Source: Micromonospora inyonensis
Lineage (GTDB): Bacteria > Actinomycetota > Actinomycetes > Mycobacteriales > Micromonosporaceae
Direction of reading: 5' to 3'
Assembly (NCBI RefSeq): GCF_900091415.1
Contig: NZ_FMHU01000001.1
Span: 2,914,001 to 2,978,000, forward strand
DNA: 64,000 bases
The notes below the pieces were generated by a model. It did not search any database. It was given only the letters and a program-made list of their open reading frames with translations, and was not told the DNA's origin. The position numbers and the translations under genes were made by a program. Positions within the stretch are counted from its first letter, which is position 1; each line of letters begins with the position of its first letter. This document shows, in pieces, positions 35,518 to 43,664 of this stretch.

Positions 35518-35578
35518 GACAGCTGAACCTACTAGCTGGTAGGGGCTTCCCGAAAGGGGTGCGGCTAGTCTCGGGACC

Positions 35579-36173
35579 GTGCCGGAGCTCACCGAGGACG
35601 CGTCCTTCCGCCACGAGGGACTGGTACGGCGAGGAGATCGTCGACCGGCACTTCGTGCGCTGCTCGTTCCAGGACATCGACCTGACCGAGGCGACCACCC
35701 GGGGCGCGGTCTTCACCGAGTGCTCCTTCGCCGGTGTGCGCTTCAACGCCTCCCGGCACGTCGACTCGGCGTTCACCCGCTGCGTCTTCACCCGGTGCGT
35801 CCTGTTCGAGGCCGAGTTCACCGGCTGCAAGCTGGTCGGCAGCACGTTCACCGAGTGGGAGCTGCGTCCGCTGCGGGTCGAGGGCGGGGACTGGTCCTTC
35901 GTCGCCCTGTCCCGTGCCGACCTGCGCGGCGTGCGCCTCGACGGCGTACGGATGCGGGAGGTGGACCTGAGCGCGGCTGACCTGACCGGCGGCGTCCTCA
36001 CCAACGCGGACCTCTCCGGCGGGCACTTCTCGGGTGCCCGCCTCACCCGGTGCGACCTGCGCGGCAGCGACCTGAGCGCGGTCGACCCGACGACCGTCCA
36101 ACGGGCCGGCGCGATCATCAACCCGGACCAGGCGCTGGTGCTGGCCCGGACGCTCGGCTTCGAGATCCGCTGA
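35579..36173 (+). pseudogene. Pentapeptide-repeat protein with an early frameshift
   Basis: GTG 35579 opens MPELTEDASFRHEG, a family-like N-terminus. The frame then needs a one-base shift near 35625 to continue DWYGEEIVDRHFVRCSFQDI. From there the pentapeptide quasi-repeats run without break: TTRGAVFTECSFAGVRFNAS, DLRGVRLDGVRMREVDLSAA, NADLSGGHFSGARLTRCDLR (A-[DN]-L-x-x pattern), ending GFEIR. Such proteins form right-handed beta-helices; some protect DNA gyrase. The lesion sits in gagggac, so an assembly error is possible. A GTG at 35559 opens the second frame but gives an N-terminus unlike the family. Confidence 0.65.
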
Positions 36174-36253
36174 CGCCGCGAGGGATCGCGGAAAGCACGG
36201 CGGCGTGGGAAAACCTGCCACACGGTGTCAGGTGCGGCTGTCACCCTCGGTGC

Positions 36254-36703
36254 ATGGCATGGTGGTCGGATCTGGTCGACGAGGAACCGGACTTCGCCGA
36301 GCGGGTACGCGCCCGCTTCGCGGTCCGCAAGCACGGGACGATGGCGACGCTGCGTCGGGACGGCTCACCCCGGATCAGCGGTACGGAGTTCCAGTTCGAG
36401 GACGGGGACCTGCGGGTGGGCAGCATGCCCGGCGCGCTCAAGGCGCTCGACCTGCGCCGAGATCCCCGGGTCGCGCTGCACTGCCCGACCGAGGACACCC
36501 CGGAGGACGACCCGGGCTCCTGGGACGGGGACGCGAAGATCGCCGGGATCGCGCACGAACTGCCGCCGCCGGAGGACGGTTCGCACCGGTTCCGGGTCGA
36601 GCTGACCGAGGTGGTGCTGACCCGGGTGGGCGAGCCGGCCGACCACCTGGTGATCGAGAGCTGGCATCCCGGGCGGGGGCTGCACCGCCGCATCCGCCGT
36701 TAG
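36254..36703 (+). CDS. Pyridoxamine 5'-phosphate oxidase-like FMN-binding protein
   Basis: A 149-residue split-barrel protein: FAVRKHGTMATLRRDGSPRI, SGTEFQFEDGDLRVGSMPGA and KALDLRRDPRVALHCPTED are the FMN-binding strands of the PPOX superfamily. Many such actinobacterial proteins are F420- or FMN-dependent reductases or heme-degradation enzymes. Substrate is unknown. ATG 36254 (MAWWSDLVDEEPDFAERV) is chosen because it starts just before the conserved domain. Confidence 0.8.
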   Translation: MAWWSDLVDEEPDFAERVRARFAVRKHGTMATLRRDGSPRISGTEFQFEDGDLRVGSMPGALKALDLRRDPRVALHCPTEDTPEDDPGSWDGDAKIAGIAHELPPPEDGSHRFRVELTEVVLTRVGEPADHLVIESWHPGRGLHRRIRR

Positions 36704-36860
36704 CCCGCCGGTGCCAAGGGGCTGCCGGTGCCAGGGGGCCGCCGGCCTGCCTGCCGCCCGGACGGTGGCGCTCGGGCCGGGACAGTTTGTCCGTCGCGGT
36801 CCGTCGATCAGGTCATAACTTTCCGTTGTGGAGATTCGACGACCTCGGGAGGCTTCGCTG

Positions 36861-37178
36861 ATGAGCACGAGTACCCGTACCGTCCGGCCCCCCGCCCCGC
36901 GCGTCGGTGGCGAGCCGAACGGGGAGGTGCTCCGGGAGATCCCGCTACCGCCGTACGTCACGGGCGAGGATGCGCAGTTCGCCGTCCGGGCGGTGGTGGT
37001 GCACGCGCCGCGCCGGTGGTCCGGCGGGACGGTGTGCCGTAACGATGCCAGCCCGCACCCGTGCCGCCTGCACCGCTGGGGACGACGCGTGCTGGCACTG
37101 CGCGGGCTCCGGCCGGCCGACATCGACGCGCTCATCGAGCGCGGTGACCCCGCCGCCGTCCCGCCGCCGGTCGCCTGA
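36861..37178 (+). CDS. Small actinobacterial hypothetical protein (105 aa)
   Basis: ATG with GGGAGG 9 bases upstream. A disordered, basic N-terminus (TSTRTVRPPAPRVGGEPNG) precedes a compact domain: VRAVVVHAPRRWSGGTVCRN and CRLHRWGRRVLALRGLRPAD, ending in PPPVA. Two cysteines and two histidines could bind a metal. I do not recognise the family. It is followed by repeat copy 3, which may terminate its transcript. Confidence 0.6.
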   Translation: MSTSTRTVRPPAPRVGGEPNGEVLREIPLPPYVTGEDAQFAVRAVVVHAPRRWSGGTVCRNDASPHPCRLHRWGRRVLALRGLRPADIDALIERGDPAAVPPPVA

Positions 37179-37191
37179 GTCGAGGTTGGGG

Positions 37192-37243
37192 TGGTAGCAG
37201 GGGCCCCTTGTTACCGCTTTTTGTCGAGCAGGGGGCCCCTGCA
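37192..37243 (+). repeat. Dispersed hairpin/T-run repeat, copy 3
   Basis: Reads ggtagcaggggcccc, ttgttaccgctttttgtcga, gcagggggcccctgc; the core taccgctttttgtcg is identical to the copies at 12114 and 23837. It begins 13 bases after the stop of the preceding gene and ends 7 bases before the stop of the dacB 3' fragment on the other strand. Confidence 0.7.
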
Positions 37244-37249
37244 GGCACC

Positions 37250-37812
37250 TCAGCAGGTGATCGGCTTGAGCCAGGAGCACTCCACGCCGTCCGGCGTCCG
37301 GGGGATCTCCGGTGCCGCCGGGGGTGCCGTCCGCGCCGCCGTGCCGCCCGTGGCGTTGTACGACGCCAGCGCGATCGCGATCTGGTCCTCCAGGCTCTTC
37401 ACCGAGGAGGCCAGGTAGTTGTTGAGCACGACGGAGAAGACGAGCCGCCGCCCGTCGGCGTCGGTGACGTAACCGGAGAGCCCGGAGACCCCGGTGAGGC
37501 TGCCGGTCTTGGCGCGTACGTTGTCCGCCGCCGGGGTGCCCCGCATCCGGCTGCGCAGCGTGCCGCCGACGAAGCGTTCCGCGTTGCCGGCGACCGGGAG
37601 GGCGGCGTACCAGGCGTCGAACCAGGGTTCGGCACGTACGGCGACCAGCAGGTCGACGAACTCGGTGGGCGGGACCAGGTTCCGCCGGGACAGCCCCGAG
37701 CCGTCGCGCTGGCGCAGGGTGCCGGTGTCCATGCCGGCACCGGCCACGTAGCCGTTGATCTCGGCGAGCCCGGCGGACCAGGGGGACTCTTCACGAGTGA
37801 GAGGGAACGCTG
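37250..37812 (-). pseudogene. dacB: dacB, 3' half, separated from its 5' half by about 11.4 kb
   Basis: The frame reads PWSAGLAEINGYVAGAGMDT, DGSGLSRRNLVPPTEFVDLL and VRAKTGSLTGVSGLSGYVTD, ending in PITC. DGSGLSR and KTGS (the third catalytic motif of penicillin-binding proteins) identify the C-terminal half of a D-alanyl-D-alanine carboxypeptidase/endopeptidase (PBP4 type). The 5' half with SxxK lies at 49241-50239 on the same strand. The junction sequence at the left (around 37790-37812) does not continue the family, so roughly 20 codons are missing. An IS982 element begins at 37822. Confidence 0.8.
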
Positions 37813-37821
37813 ACCTGCCCA

Positions 37822-38810
37822 CCTAGACGAGTAGTTCCGAAGTCGGAGGTCGATGTCTGGGCATGAAGAGAGGGCGTCCAAGATCGTGTTGTGACGCAAG
37901 ATTCGGACACCCTCTTGACCGCACTCTACGTGAAGATCGACGACACCATCCGGACGCCCCGGTGGCGAGGCCGGCCACCGCTGCTCACCGACTCCGAGCT
38001 GGTCTGCCTGGCCGTGGCGCAGGTCCTGCTCGGTGCCCGTTCGGAGGCCCACTGGATCCGCTACGCCCGTATCCACCTGGCCGGCATGTTCCCCTACCTG
38101 CCGCAGCGATCGGGCTACAACAAACGGCTCCGCGCCGCCCTCCCACTGATCAAGAAGGCGATCCGGGACCTGGCCCGCGACAGTGACTTCTGGTTCGACA
38201 ACCACTGGATCGTCGACTCCACGCCGATACCCTGCGGTATGTCCCGCCCCACCGTGCAACGCTCCGACCTGGCCGGCTGGGCCGGATACGGCTACTGCGC
38301 CTCACACTCCCGCTTCTTCTGGGGCCTGCGGCTCTACCTGGTGTGCACCCCGACCGGCATGCCGATCCTGTGGGCCCTGGCCAACCCGAAGATCGGCGAA
38401 CGCGAGGTCCTCGCCGCGATGCTGGACGTCGAGGCCGGCGTGGTCGCCGAGCACGACGGGATCCTGCTGATCAGCGACAAGGGCTTCGCCTCCAAGCCGT
38501 TCGAGCGACAGTTGGCCGAGCAGGGCATCGAACTGCTGCGCCCGTCGCGCAAGCGGGAGAAGGCCCGCTACGGCGAGCCGATGCTCAAGAAGGTCCGACA
38601 ACTGATCGAGTCGGTCAACGACACCCTCAAGGGTCAGCTTGACCTGGAACAACACGGCGGACGGACCTTCGCCGGTGTTGCTGTCCGTGTCGCCCAACGC
38701 CTGCTCGCCATGGCCGCCGCGATCTGGCACAACAACAAGACCGGCGCCCCCGTCACCCGGTCACTGATCGCTTACGACCACTGACCGGGTTTCGGAACTA
38801 CTCGTCTAGG
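37822..38810 (+). mobile_element. IS982-family insertion sequence
   Basis: Perfect 20-base terminal inverted repeats, cctagacgagtagttccgaa at 37822-37841 and its complement at 38791-38810, bracket one transposase gene. The total of 989 bp is normal for IS982. Only a 3-base match (cca) is visible at the outer flanks, so a normal target duplication is not evident, consistent with a later deletion at one side. Confidence 0.85.
37891..38784 (+). CDS. IS982-family transposase
   Basis: 297 residues starting with GTG (MTQDSDTLLTALYVKIDDTI). The DDE triad is readable: Asp in HWIVDSTPIPCG, Asp in LLISDKGFASK and Glu in LIESVNDTLKGQLDLEQHGG. The flanking DLAGWAGYGYCASHSRFFWG and NNKTGAPVTRSLIAYDH are typical IS982 sequences of actinomycetes. 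Intact, so potentially active. The frame lies wholly between the inverted repeats. Confidence 0.9.
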   Translation: MTQDSDTLLTALYVKIDDTIRTPRWRGRPPLLTDSELVCLAVAQVLLGARSEAHWIRYARIHLAGMFPYLPQRSGYNKRLRAALPLIKKAIRDLARDSDFWFDNHWIVDSTPIPCGMSRPTVQRSDLAGWAGYGYCASHSRFFWGLRLYLVCTPTGMPILWALANPKIGEREVLAAMLDVEAGVVAEHDGILLISDKGFASKPFERQLAEQGIELLRPSRKREKARYGEPMLKKVRQLIESVNDTLKGQLDLEQHGGRTFAGVAVRVAQRLLAMAAAIWHNNKTGAPVTRSLIAYDH

Positions 38811-38990
38811 CCAGGACGTGCTGGCGGATCGCGGCGGCGCGGCCAGCGGTGGTCGGGACGCCGAGGAAGTGGACCAGCGCGGCGAGGGTGCTGGGGTGCA
38901 GTGGCTGGCCGGCACGGCGGCCGGGAAAGAGCCAGCGTGAGTCTTGGTTGGTGGCGGTGGACGGGTTGGCGCGGGGGCGTCCGGGTCGTG
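38811..38990 (-). pseudogene. Tyrosine recombinase, internal fragment
   Basis: The minus strand reads STATNQDSRWLFPGRRAGQP, LHPSTLAALVHFLGVPTTAG, RAAAIRQHVLA and is cut by the IS982 end. This resembles the inter-motif region of actinomycete phage-type integrases; the catalytic RHRY residues are absent from the fragment. Confidence 0.45.
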
Positions 38991-39035
38991 TCGAGTGGTC
39001 CCGCCGGAGGTTCGGCGGGACCACTCGTGCCGGCA

Positions 39036-39560
39036 TCAGGGCAGCCGGATGGTCCTGGTGTTGGGGAAGCTGCCGGGGCAGGAAATCGACGAGCCCGTGC
39101 CGACCACGACGTATCCCGGTGGGATCGGCGAAACCGAGCAGATGACCGTCGTGCCAGAGGCCGCCGGAGTGCGGATGGTCCAGGTGTTGGGGAAGCTGCC
39201 GGGGCAGGAGATCGACGAGCCCTCGGCGATGATGACGAACCCGCTCGGGACGGCGGAGACCTTGCACATCACGGTGGTTCCCGTGGTGGACGGGGTGGTG
39301 ATCGTCCAGGTGTTGGGGAAGCTGCCGGGGCAGGATATCGACGAGCCCTCGGCGATGATGACGTACCCGGCGGGCATGGGGGAACTCTTGCAGATGGTCG
39401 TTGTCGCCGCGCTGGCTGGCGTCGCGACCGTCACCGCCGAGATGATCCCGAGGGTGATGGCGGCCACCGTGACCGCCCCGAGGCGGCGCAGAGCCTTCGC
39501 AACCCGTCCACCTGTTTGCGAACGTCGCGGCAGCCGCCGGACCCGTTCCGGTCGAGTCAT
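39036..39560 (-). CDS. Secreted protein with three 42-residue cysteine repeats (174 aa)
   Basis: ATG 39560 is preceded by AGGGA. A basic N-terminus (MTRPERVRRLPRRSQ) and hydrophobic core (AVTVAAITLGIISAVTVATP, cleavage near ASAA) form a signal peptide. The mature part consists of three near-identical repeats: [IM]C-x-V/S-S-x-[MVI]P, GYVIIAEGSSISCPGSFPNT, W/R-TI, separated by Thr-rich linkers. Each repeat has two cysteines, probably one disulphide. I do not recognise the family. It sits between recombinase relics inside the island, yet its frame is intact, which suggests recent acquisition or selection. Confidence 0.65.
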   Translation of the reverse strand: MTRPERVRRLPRRSQTGGRVAKALRRLGAVTVAAITLGIISAVTVATPASAATTTICKSSPMPAGYVIIAEGSSISCPGSFPNTWTITTPSTTGTTVMCKVSAVPSGFVIIAEGSSISCPGSFPNTWTIRTPAASGTTVICSVSPIPPGYVVVGTGSSISCPGSFPNTRTIRLP

Positions 39561-39620
39561 GCTGGTCCCTTCGATAGATCCCATAGCAGCGGAAGGTACT
39601 GCTGCTATTACTCGATGCGA

Positions 39621-40039
39621 TCATGGGCTGAGTTCCCCGGGCTTCGCAATAGCTACCGTGATGGATGAACAAACGAAGTCGGCGCGGGCCGACGCACGGC
39701 CGTGACCTCCATCAACGCGATCCGGGACTAGCAACCACTCGTCAACAAACGTCCGCGACGTGCGCGGGCAGGCCGACAGGTCGTTGTCGGTCACCGACCA
39801 ACTGGCGCACGCTGGCGCGTCATCCACCACCGCGCTGCTCACGACCCGGGCGGCGCAGCGCTCGGCCTCAGCGTTCAGCGCGGCCAGTTCCTCCGCAGTG
39901 ATGCGGCCAGCTCCTCCGCAGTGATGTGGTTGCGGCAGGCTGGGCCCCAGACGCTTCCGATGATGGTGAAACCCTGCCGGCACGGCGTTCCGGTGCGCTT
40001 CGTTGGCCGTCCGCAGCGGTCATGTTGATGGAGCTTCAC
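39621..40039 (-). pseudogene. Small island protein, frameshifted by a 23-bp tandem duplication
   Basis: GTG 40039 overlaps the recombinase stop (GTGA) and opens VKLHQHDRCGRPTKRTGTPC, RQGFTIIGSVWGPACRNHIT and AEELAA. Then a 23-base segment (39880-39902) is repeated almost exactly at 39903-39925 and shifts the frame. In the other frame it continues ITAEELAALNAEAERCAARV. Removing one copy would restore one protein of about 130 residues. The CxRPxxxxxxPC pattern may be a small zinc site. Function unknown. Confidence 0.55.
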
Positions 40040-40430
40040 AGCCCTACTCCCGTCAGCGGGCTCTGGGTCCAACGGTCGACGTCTTCGATGTAGGCGGCCA
40101 GCGTGGGGGAGCCGTCCTTCCAGCCGCCGTGCCGGCCGATGCGGATCTGGTCGTGTCCGGCCTGACGTGCGGAGGTGGCGAAGCCGCGCCGGAGTGAGTG
40201 GCCGCTGAACAGCGATGCCCCGTCGACGCCGCAGTGAGCGCGGTCCGCTGGACAATGATGGCCGCGGCCTGCCCGGAGGTCCGGCCGTCGGCTGGGCCTC
40301 GGCCGTGCGGGGCGCGTCCGAGCTGCCCGTGCTTGTCGATCCGGCGAAACAGCGCCCCGGCGGTGACGCCCTGCTCGGCGAGGGCGGCCAGCCACGCTCG
40401 GGTGCTGGACAGCTACACAAGCGCGGGGCC
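40036..40430 (-). pseudogene. Tyrosine recombinase, C-terminal relic
   Basis: WLAALAEQGVTAGALFRRID, then after a frameshift near 40235 SLFSGHSLRRGFATSARQAG and HDQIRIGRHGGWKDGSPTLA, then AYIEDVDRW. The HxxR motif (HSLRR) and the catalytic tyrosine (AYIED) identify a phage-type integrase. The N-terminal half is missing at the border of the IS3-type element, so the gene is inactive. Confidence 0.65.
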
Positions 40431-40493
40431 GTTAAACACTGTTGCACCGCGAAGTGAACGGAACCTGTCAAGTCAAGTGAGACGTTTTCGTGG

Positions 40494-40700
40494 TCAGGTG
40501 TTCTGTAGTTCGGTGGGTTGAGCTGCTGGTTTGTTGATCCACACGGTGGTCGGTAGGGCTGGTGGTCGGGGTCGGCGGGTGAAGCGGTCGGGGTGGGCCC
40601 GCCAGGCGGCGTCGAGGGTGGCCTGCCGCTGGTCGTGCACGGCGCTGGCGGTGTCGTAGTGCACGGAGGCGGGGGTGTGCAGGCCGATCCCGGAGTGGTG
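40494..40700 (-). pseudogene. Outer IS3 orfB, 3' exon
   Basis: The minus strand reads HHSGIGLHTPASVHYDTASA, VHDQRQATLDAAWRAHPDRF, PPALPTTVWINKPAAQ and stop: the C-terminal tail of an IS3-type integrase. It continues exactly from FGWYNHEH at the far side of the intron (43665). If the intron were still spliced, the two exons would give …WYNHEH-HHSGIGLHTP… in frame. Confidence 0.75.
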
Positions 40701-40763
40701 GTTGAGTCGGCCTGGAGCGCGGTGCTGGTGTTGCCACCAGCCCGTCTCTCCAGGCCGCTCGCC

Positions 40764-40797
40764 GAACCCGCCGTGCGCCTCTCAACGCAACGGGCTC
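40764..40797 (-). ncRNA. Group II intron domain V
   Basis: 34 nt on the minus strand starting GAGCCCGTTGCG and ending GCGGGTTC, with complementary arms around a GAGA-type loop and a two-base bulge. Length and form match the catalytic domain V hairpin (consensus GAGCCGUAUGCG…GUACGGUUC). Confidence 0.75.
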
Positions 40798-40828
40798 TCC
40801 ACAAGTCATGTGGTCGTGTGGTCTGTCC

Positions 40829-41120
40829 TCATCCGCCCGCCGGCCAGGGGGTTGGGATGGCTGTTCCCCGGTAGCGGTAGCGCGTGGTGCGTACCTTCGC
40901 CGGATCGAACAGTTCCCGTTCCTGGCCGTGTGGCCACCACCGTCCGTCGCAGTAGCGGCGGCGGAGGTCCTTCCAGTTGGTCTTGGGGTGCTTGCGGCGC
41001 AGCCATCCGATAACCCGTGCCCAGGTGTAGTGGCTCAGGTAGTGGAAGGCGGCGTGCGAGACCCCGGGCCGGAAGTATGCGCACCAGCCCCGCAGTTGCC
41101 GGTTGAGTTGCAGCAGCGGG
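40829..41120 (-). pseudogene. Group II intron reverse transcriptase/maturase, 3' fragment
   Basis: LLQLNRQLRGWCAYFRPGVS, HYLSHYTWARVIGWLRRKHP and KTNWKDLRRRYCDGRWWPHG, ending PTPWPAGG: the maturase (X) domain and C-terminal region. It is cut by the inner IS3 end at 41121. The N-terminal fragment is at 42384-43060. Confidence 0.75.
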
Positions 41121-41163
41121 TGAGGTTCCCCCGATAGTGTGGAGGCCAGACCTAAGGGGATAG

Positions 41164-41466
41164 ATGGTCATGGCTGAAACGAGGAGACGGTTCGACCGGG
41201 AGTTCCGTGAGGGCGCCGTGCGGATCGTGCGGGAGACGGGTAAGCCGATCGCGCAGGTCGCTCGGGATCTGGGTATCAACAACGGCACTTTGGCGAACTG
41301 GGTGGCGCAGGAGCGTCGGGCTCGGGGCGAGGCCGCCGCGGGTGGTCTCGGTGAGGACGAACGCGCCGAGCTGGCCAGGCTGCGTAAGGAAAACGCTGAG
41401 CTGGCGATGGAGCGTGATGTCCTCAAGCGATCCGTGGTCCTGTGGGTCAAGGAGGCGACGAAGTGA
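41164..41466 (+). CDS. IS3-family transposase OrfA (100 aa)
   Basis: The HTH_Tnp_1 domain is clear: RRRFDREFREGAVRIVRETG and KPIAQVARDLGINNGTLANW (helix-turn-helix), followed by a leucine-zipper-like ELARLRKENAELAMERDVLK. It binds the element ends and, by frameshifting, forms an OrfAB fusion transposase. Its TGA (41464-41466) overlaps the GTG of orfB. An ATG at 41170 is an alternative start. Confidence 0.85.
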   Translation: MVMAETRRRFDREFREGAVRIVRETGKPIAQVARDLGINNGTLANWVAQERRARGEAAAGGLGEDERAELARLRKENAELAMERDVLKRSVVLWVKEATK

Positions 41467-42353
41467 CCGTGGCCCGCTTCGTCGCCGCCCAGAGGACCGA
41501 GCATGCCGTGCCGCACGCGGTGACCTGCCGGGCGCTGGGGCTGTCGCAGTCGTGGTTCTACAAGTGGCGTGACCGGCGACCCACCGCACGGCAGGCCCGC
41601 CGCGATGCCCTCGACGAGGCGATCCGGGCAGCGTTCGACGCCTCCGGCGGCACCTACGGCTCCCCGCGGGTGACCCAGGACCTGCACGCCGACGGGTGGC
41701 AGGTGTCGGTCAACACCGTCGCGGCCCGCATGGCGCGGCTGGGTCTGGCCGGACGCACCCCGCGCCGCCGACGCGCCCTCACCAAGCAGGGCAAACGGCC
41801 GGTGGCACCGGACCGGGTCCGGCGGCAGTTCACCGCCGTCGCACCGGACGTGTTGTGGTGCGGCGACATCACCGAGATCGTTACCGACGAGGGCAAGCTG
41901 TACCTGGCCACGGTGATCGATCTGCACTCCCGCCGGCTGCTCGGCTACGCCATGGGCGACCGGCACGACGCCGACCTGACCCAGGCCACCCTGAGCATGG
42001 CCGCCGCGACCTGCGGCGGCACCGTGGACGGAGTGATCTTCCACAGCGACCGCGGCAGCGAGTACACCGCCGCCGAATACGCCACCGCCTGCCGCCGGCT
42101 GGGTGTCCTGCAATCGATGGGCCGGGTCGGCTGCGCCCTGGACAACGCCGCCGCGGAGGCGTTCAACTCCACCATCAAGGTCGAGTACATCCACCGGCAG
42201 CGGTTCCGCACCCGCGCCGAAGCCCGACTCAAGATCGCCACCTGGATCGTCGATTTCTACAACACCCGCCGACGCCACAGCGCCTGCGATGGCATGTCAC
42301 CCATCGACTACGAACGCTTCATCGCCCAAGCCCGCCTGGCTCAGGCAGCTTAA
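41463..42353 (+). CDS. IS3-family transposase OrfB, integrase core (296 aa)
   Basis: HTH_21-type N-terminus (CRALGLSQSWFYKWRDR, YGSPRVTQDLHADGWQVSVN) and DDE integrase core: WCGDITEIVTDEGKLYLATV (Asp), FHSDRGSEYTAAEYATACRR (Asp), ALDNAAAEAFNSTIKVEYIH (Glu), with FYNTRRRHSACDGMSPIDYE at the end. All catalytic residues are present, so the element may be active. GTG 41463 overlaps the orfA stop (GTGA). Confidence 0.9.
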   Translation: MTVARFVAAQRTEHAVPHAVTCRALGLSQSWFYKWRDRRPTARQARRDALDEAIRAAFDASGGTYGSPRVTQDLHADGWQVSVNTVAARMARLGLAGRTPRRRRALTKQGKRPVAPDRVRRQFTAVAPDVLWCGDITEIVTDEGKLYLATVIDLHSRRLLGYAMGDRHDADLTQATLSMAAATCGGTVDGVIFHSDRGSEYTAAEYATACRRLGVLQSMGRVGCALDNAAAEAFNSTIKVEYIHRQRFRTRAEARLKIATWIVDFYNTRRRHSACDGMSPIDYERFIAQARLAQAA

Positions 42354-42383
42354 ACAGCCCTCCACGCTTCCAGGGGATTGACA

Positions 42384-43060
42384 GCTCGCAGTTGGCCGTC
42401 CTCACTGAGGATGCCCGCCTTGAGGAACGCCTTGACCAGGGCCAGGACGCGCTTGTCCGCGATCCGTGCACGCACCCGACCCATCAGGGCCGTGTGGTCG
42501 ATCTCGTCGAAGCACGCCGTGATGTCGCCCTCCACGATCCACTCGTAGCTCTTGGATGTGAGCAGGCGAGTCTCGGCGATCGCGTCATGGGCCCGGCGCA
42601 TCGGGCGGAACCCGTAGGAACACGGGTGGAAGTCCGCCTCGAAGATCGGCTCCAGCACCAGCTTCAGGGACGCTTGGACCGTCCGGTCGGCCACGGACGC
42701 GATCCCCAGACGGCGGAGCTTGCCGTTCGCCTTGGGAATCATGCGCTCGCGCACCGGGATCGGACGGAAACTGCGGTCCTTGACCTGCGACCGTAGTTCG
42801 TCGAGGAAGTCCTCGACGCCTCGCACGTTCTCGACGTAGAAGACGGTGCGACCGTCCACGCCGGGCGTGCGCGCCCCCTTGTTGCCACGCACCCGCATCC
42901 ACGCGGTCAGCAAGAACGCGGGGTCAGCAACGAGATTGAAAAGGTCATCAAACCCGCGATGAGGGTCTTCACGTGCCCAACGGTGCAGCTTGGCCTGGAT
43001 CTCCAGTACCCGGCGCTCCGCCCGGTAGGCGGCGGCCTCCAGATCGTCGGTGTTCACCAA
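42384..43060 (-). pseudogene. Group II intron reverse transcriptase, 5' fragment
   Basis: Starts MVNTDDLEAAAYRAERRVLE and carries GNKGARTPGVDGRTVFYVEN (RT-0), PIPVRERMIPKANGKLRRLG (RT-1), ASLKLVLEPIFEADFHPCSY (RT-2) and WIVEGDITACFDEIDHTALM (RT-3, first catalytic Asp). It ends at ILSEDGQLR where the inner IS3 begins. The YADD motif and RT-4 to RT-7 are absent between the two fragments, so no active enzyme remains. Confidence 0.85.
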
Positions 43061-43664
43061 CGTCCTCCCGGCATTCCAGCATCCTCACTGCCGACTTGCT
43101 GGCCCCCTTCGCCATGTGACCGGCTTTCCCAGCCTCGGACTACTACGGGGCCTCCGCCCCGCCCCACGGCCACCAGTCGGCGACAGACCTGCCCCCGAGA
43201 CGGACTGGATGCCCGCACCAGGGGCGACCAGGGACGGTTCCCACGTTCACCACATGACCGATCGATCAGCACGGTGCCCAGCTCTATCCCGGCAGCATCG
43301 CCGCGGCTACGCCGCAGTCCTTCACCGCGGCCTCCGGACCGGCCGACGCATCCGGCCTCGGAGACGTCCCCTCGAACACCCAGGGGTACGAGCGCTGCAA
43401 ACCGGCCCAGATCCACCAGGTTCGAGCCGGCACAACCATTACGGGACTTCAGCCGCTGGTTCACTCGCATTACACCCTCTGATCTCGCTTGCCGAACCCG
43501 GCCCGTCTGGCAGTTCCGAACCGTTCCGGCGTTGTCGGGGCCGCTTCCCGCCCTCCCCGGTGTCCCCCGGCTCAGGCTGCCCCCAGCTTCTACCGAGCCG
43601 CTGCGACGGCCCGGCGACGGTGGTCTTTCACCTCCGTACGGTCATATGGCGCCTCGTGGCGCAC

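Larger units (their letters stand above)
41121..42383 (+). mobile_element. Inner IS3-family element interrupting the intron reverse transcriptase
   Basis: The ends are imperfect inverted repeats beginning TG (tgaggttcccccgatagtgt at 41121, and reading inward from 42383 tgtcaatcccctggaagcgt), sharing the gtggagg block. It holds overlapping orfA and orfB in the plus direction. No 3-bp target duplication is seen and the central part of the reverse transcriptase is missing, so insertion was followed or accompanied by a deletion. Confidence 0.8.
40701..43664 (-). mobile_element. Group II intron in the outer IS3 transposase gene
   Basis: The 5' end is GTGCG (43664 downward), the group II consensus GUGYG, directly after exon sequence …gaacac. 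The 3' end is …AC at 40701, 63 bases after a 34-nt domain V. The open reading frame of the intron-encoded reverse transcriptase occupies domain IV. 43061-43664 (600 bases, no gene) would be RNA domains I-III. Its IEP is broken by an inner IS3 element (41121-42383), so the intron can no longer move on its own. Confidence 0.75.

Noticed and set aside
37819..38813. Target-site duplication of the IS982 element
   Set aside because: Only three matching bases (cca) flank the inverted repeats, too short to be meaningful.
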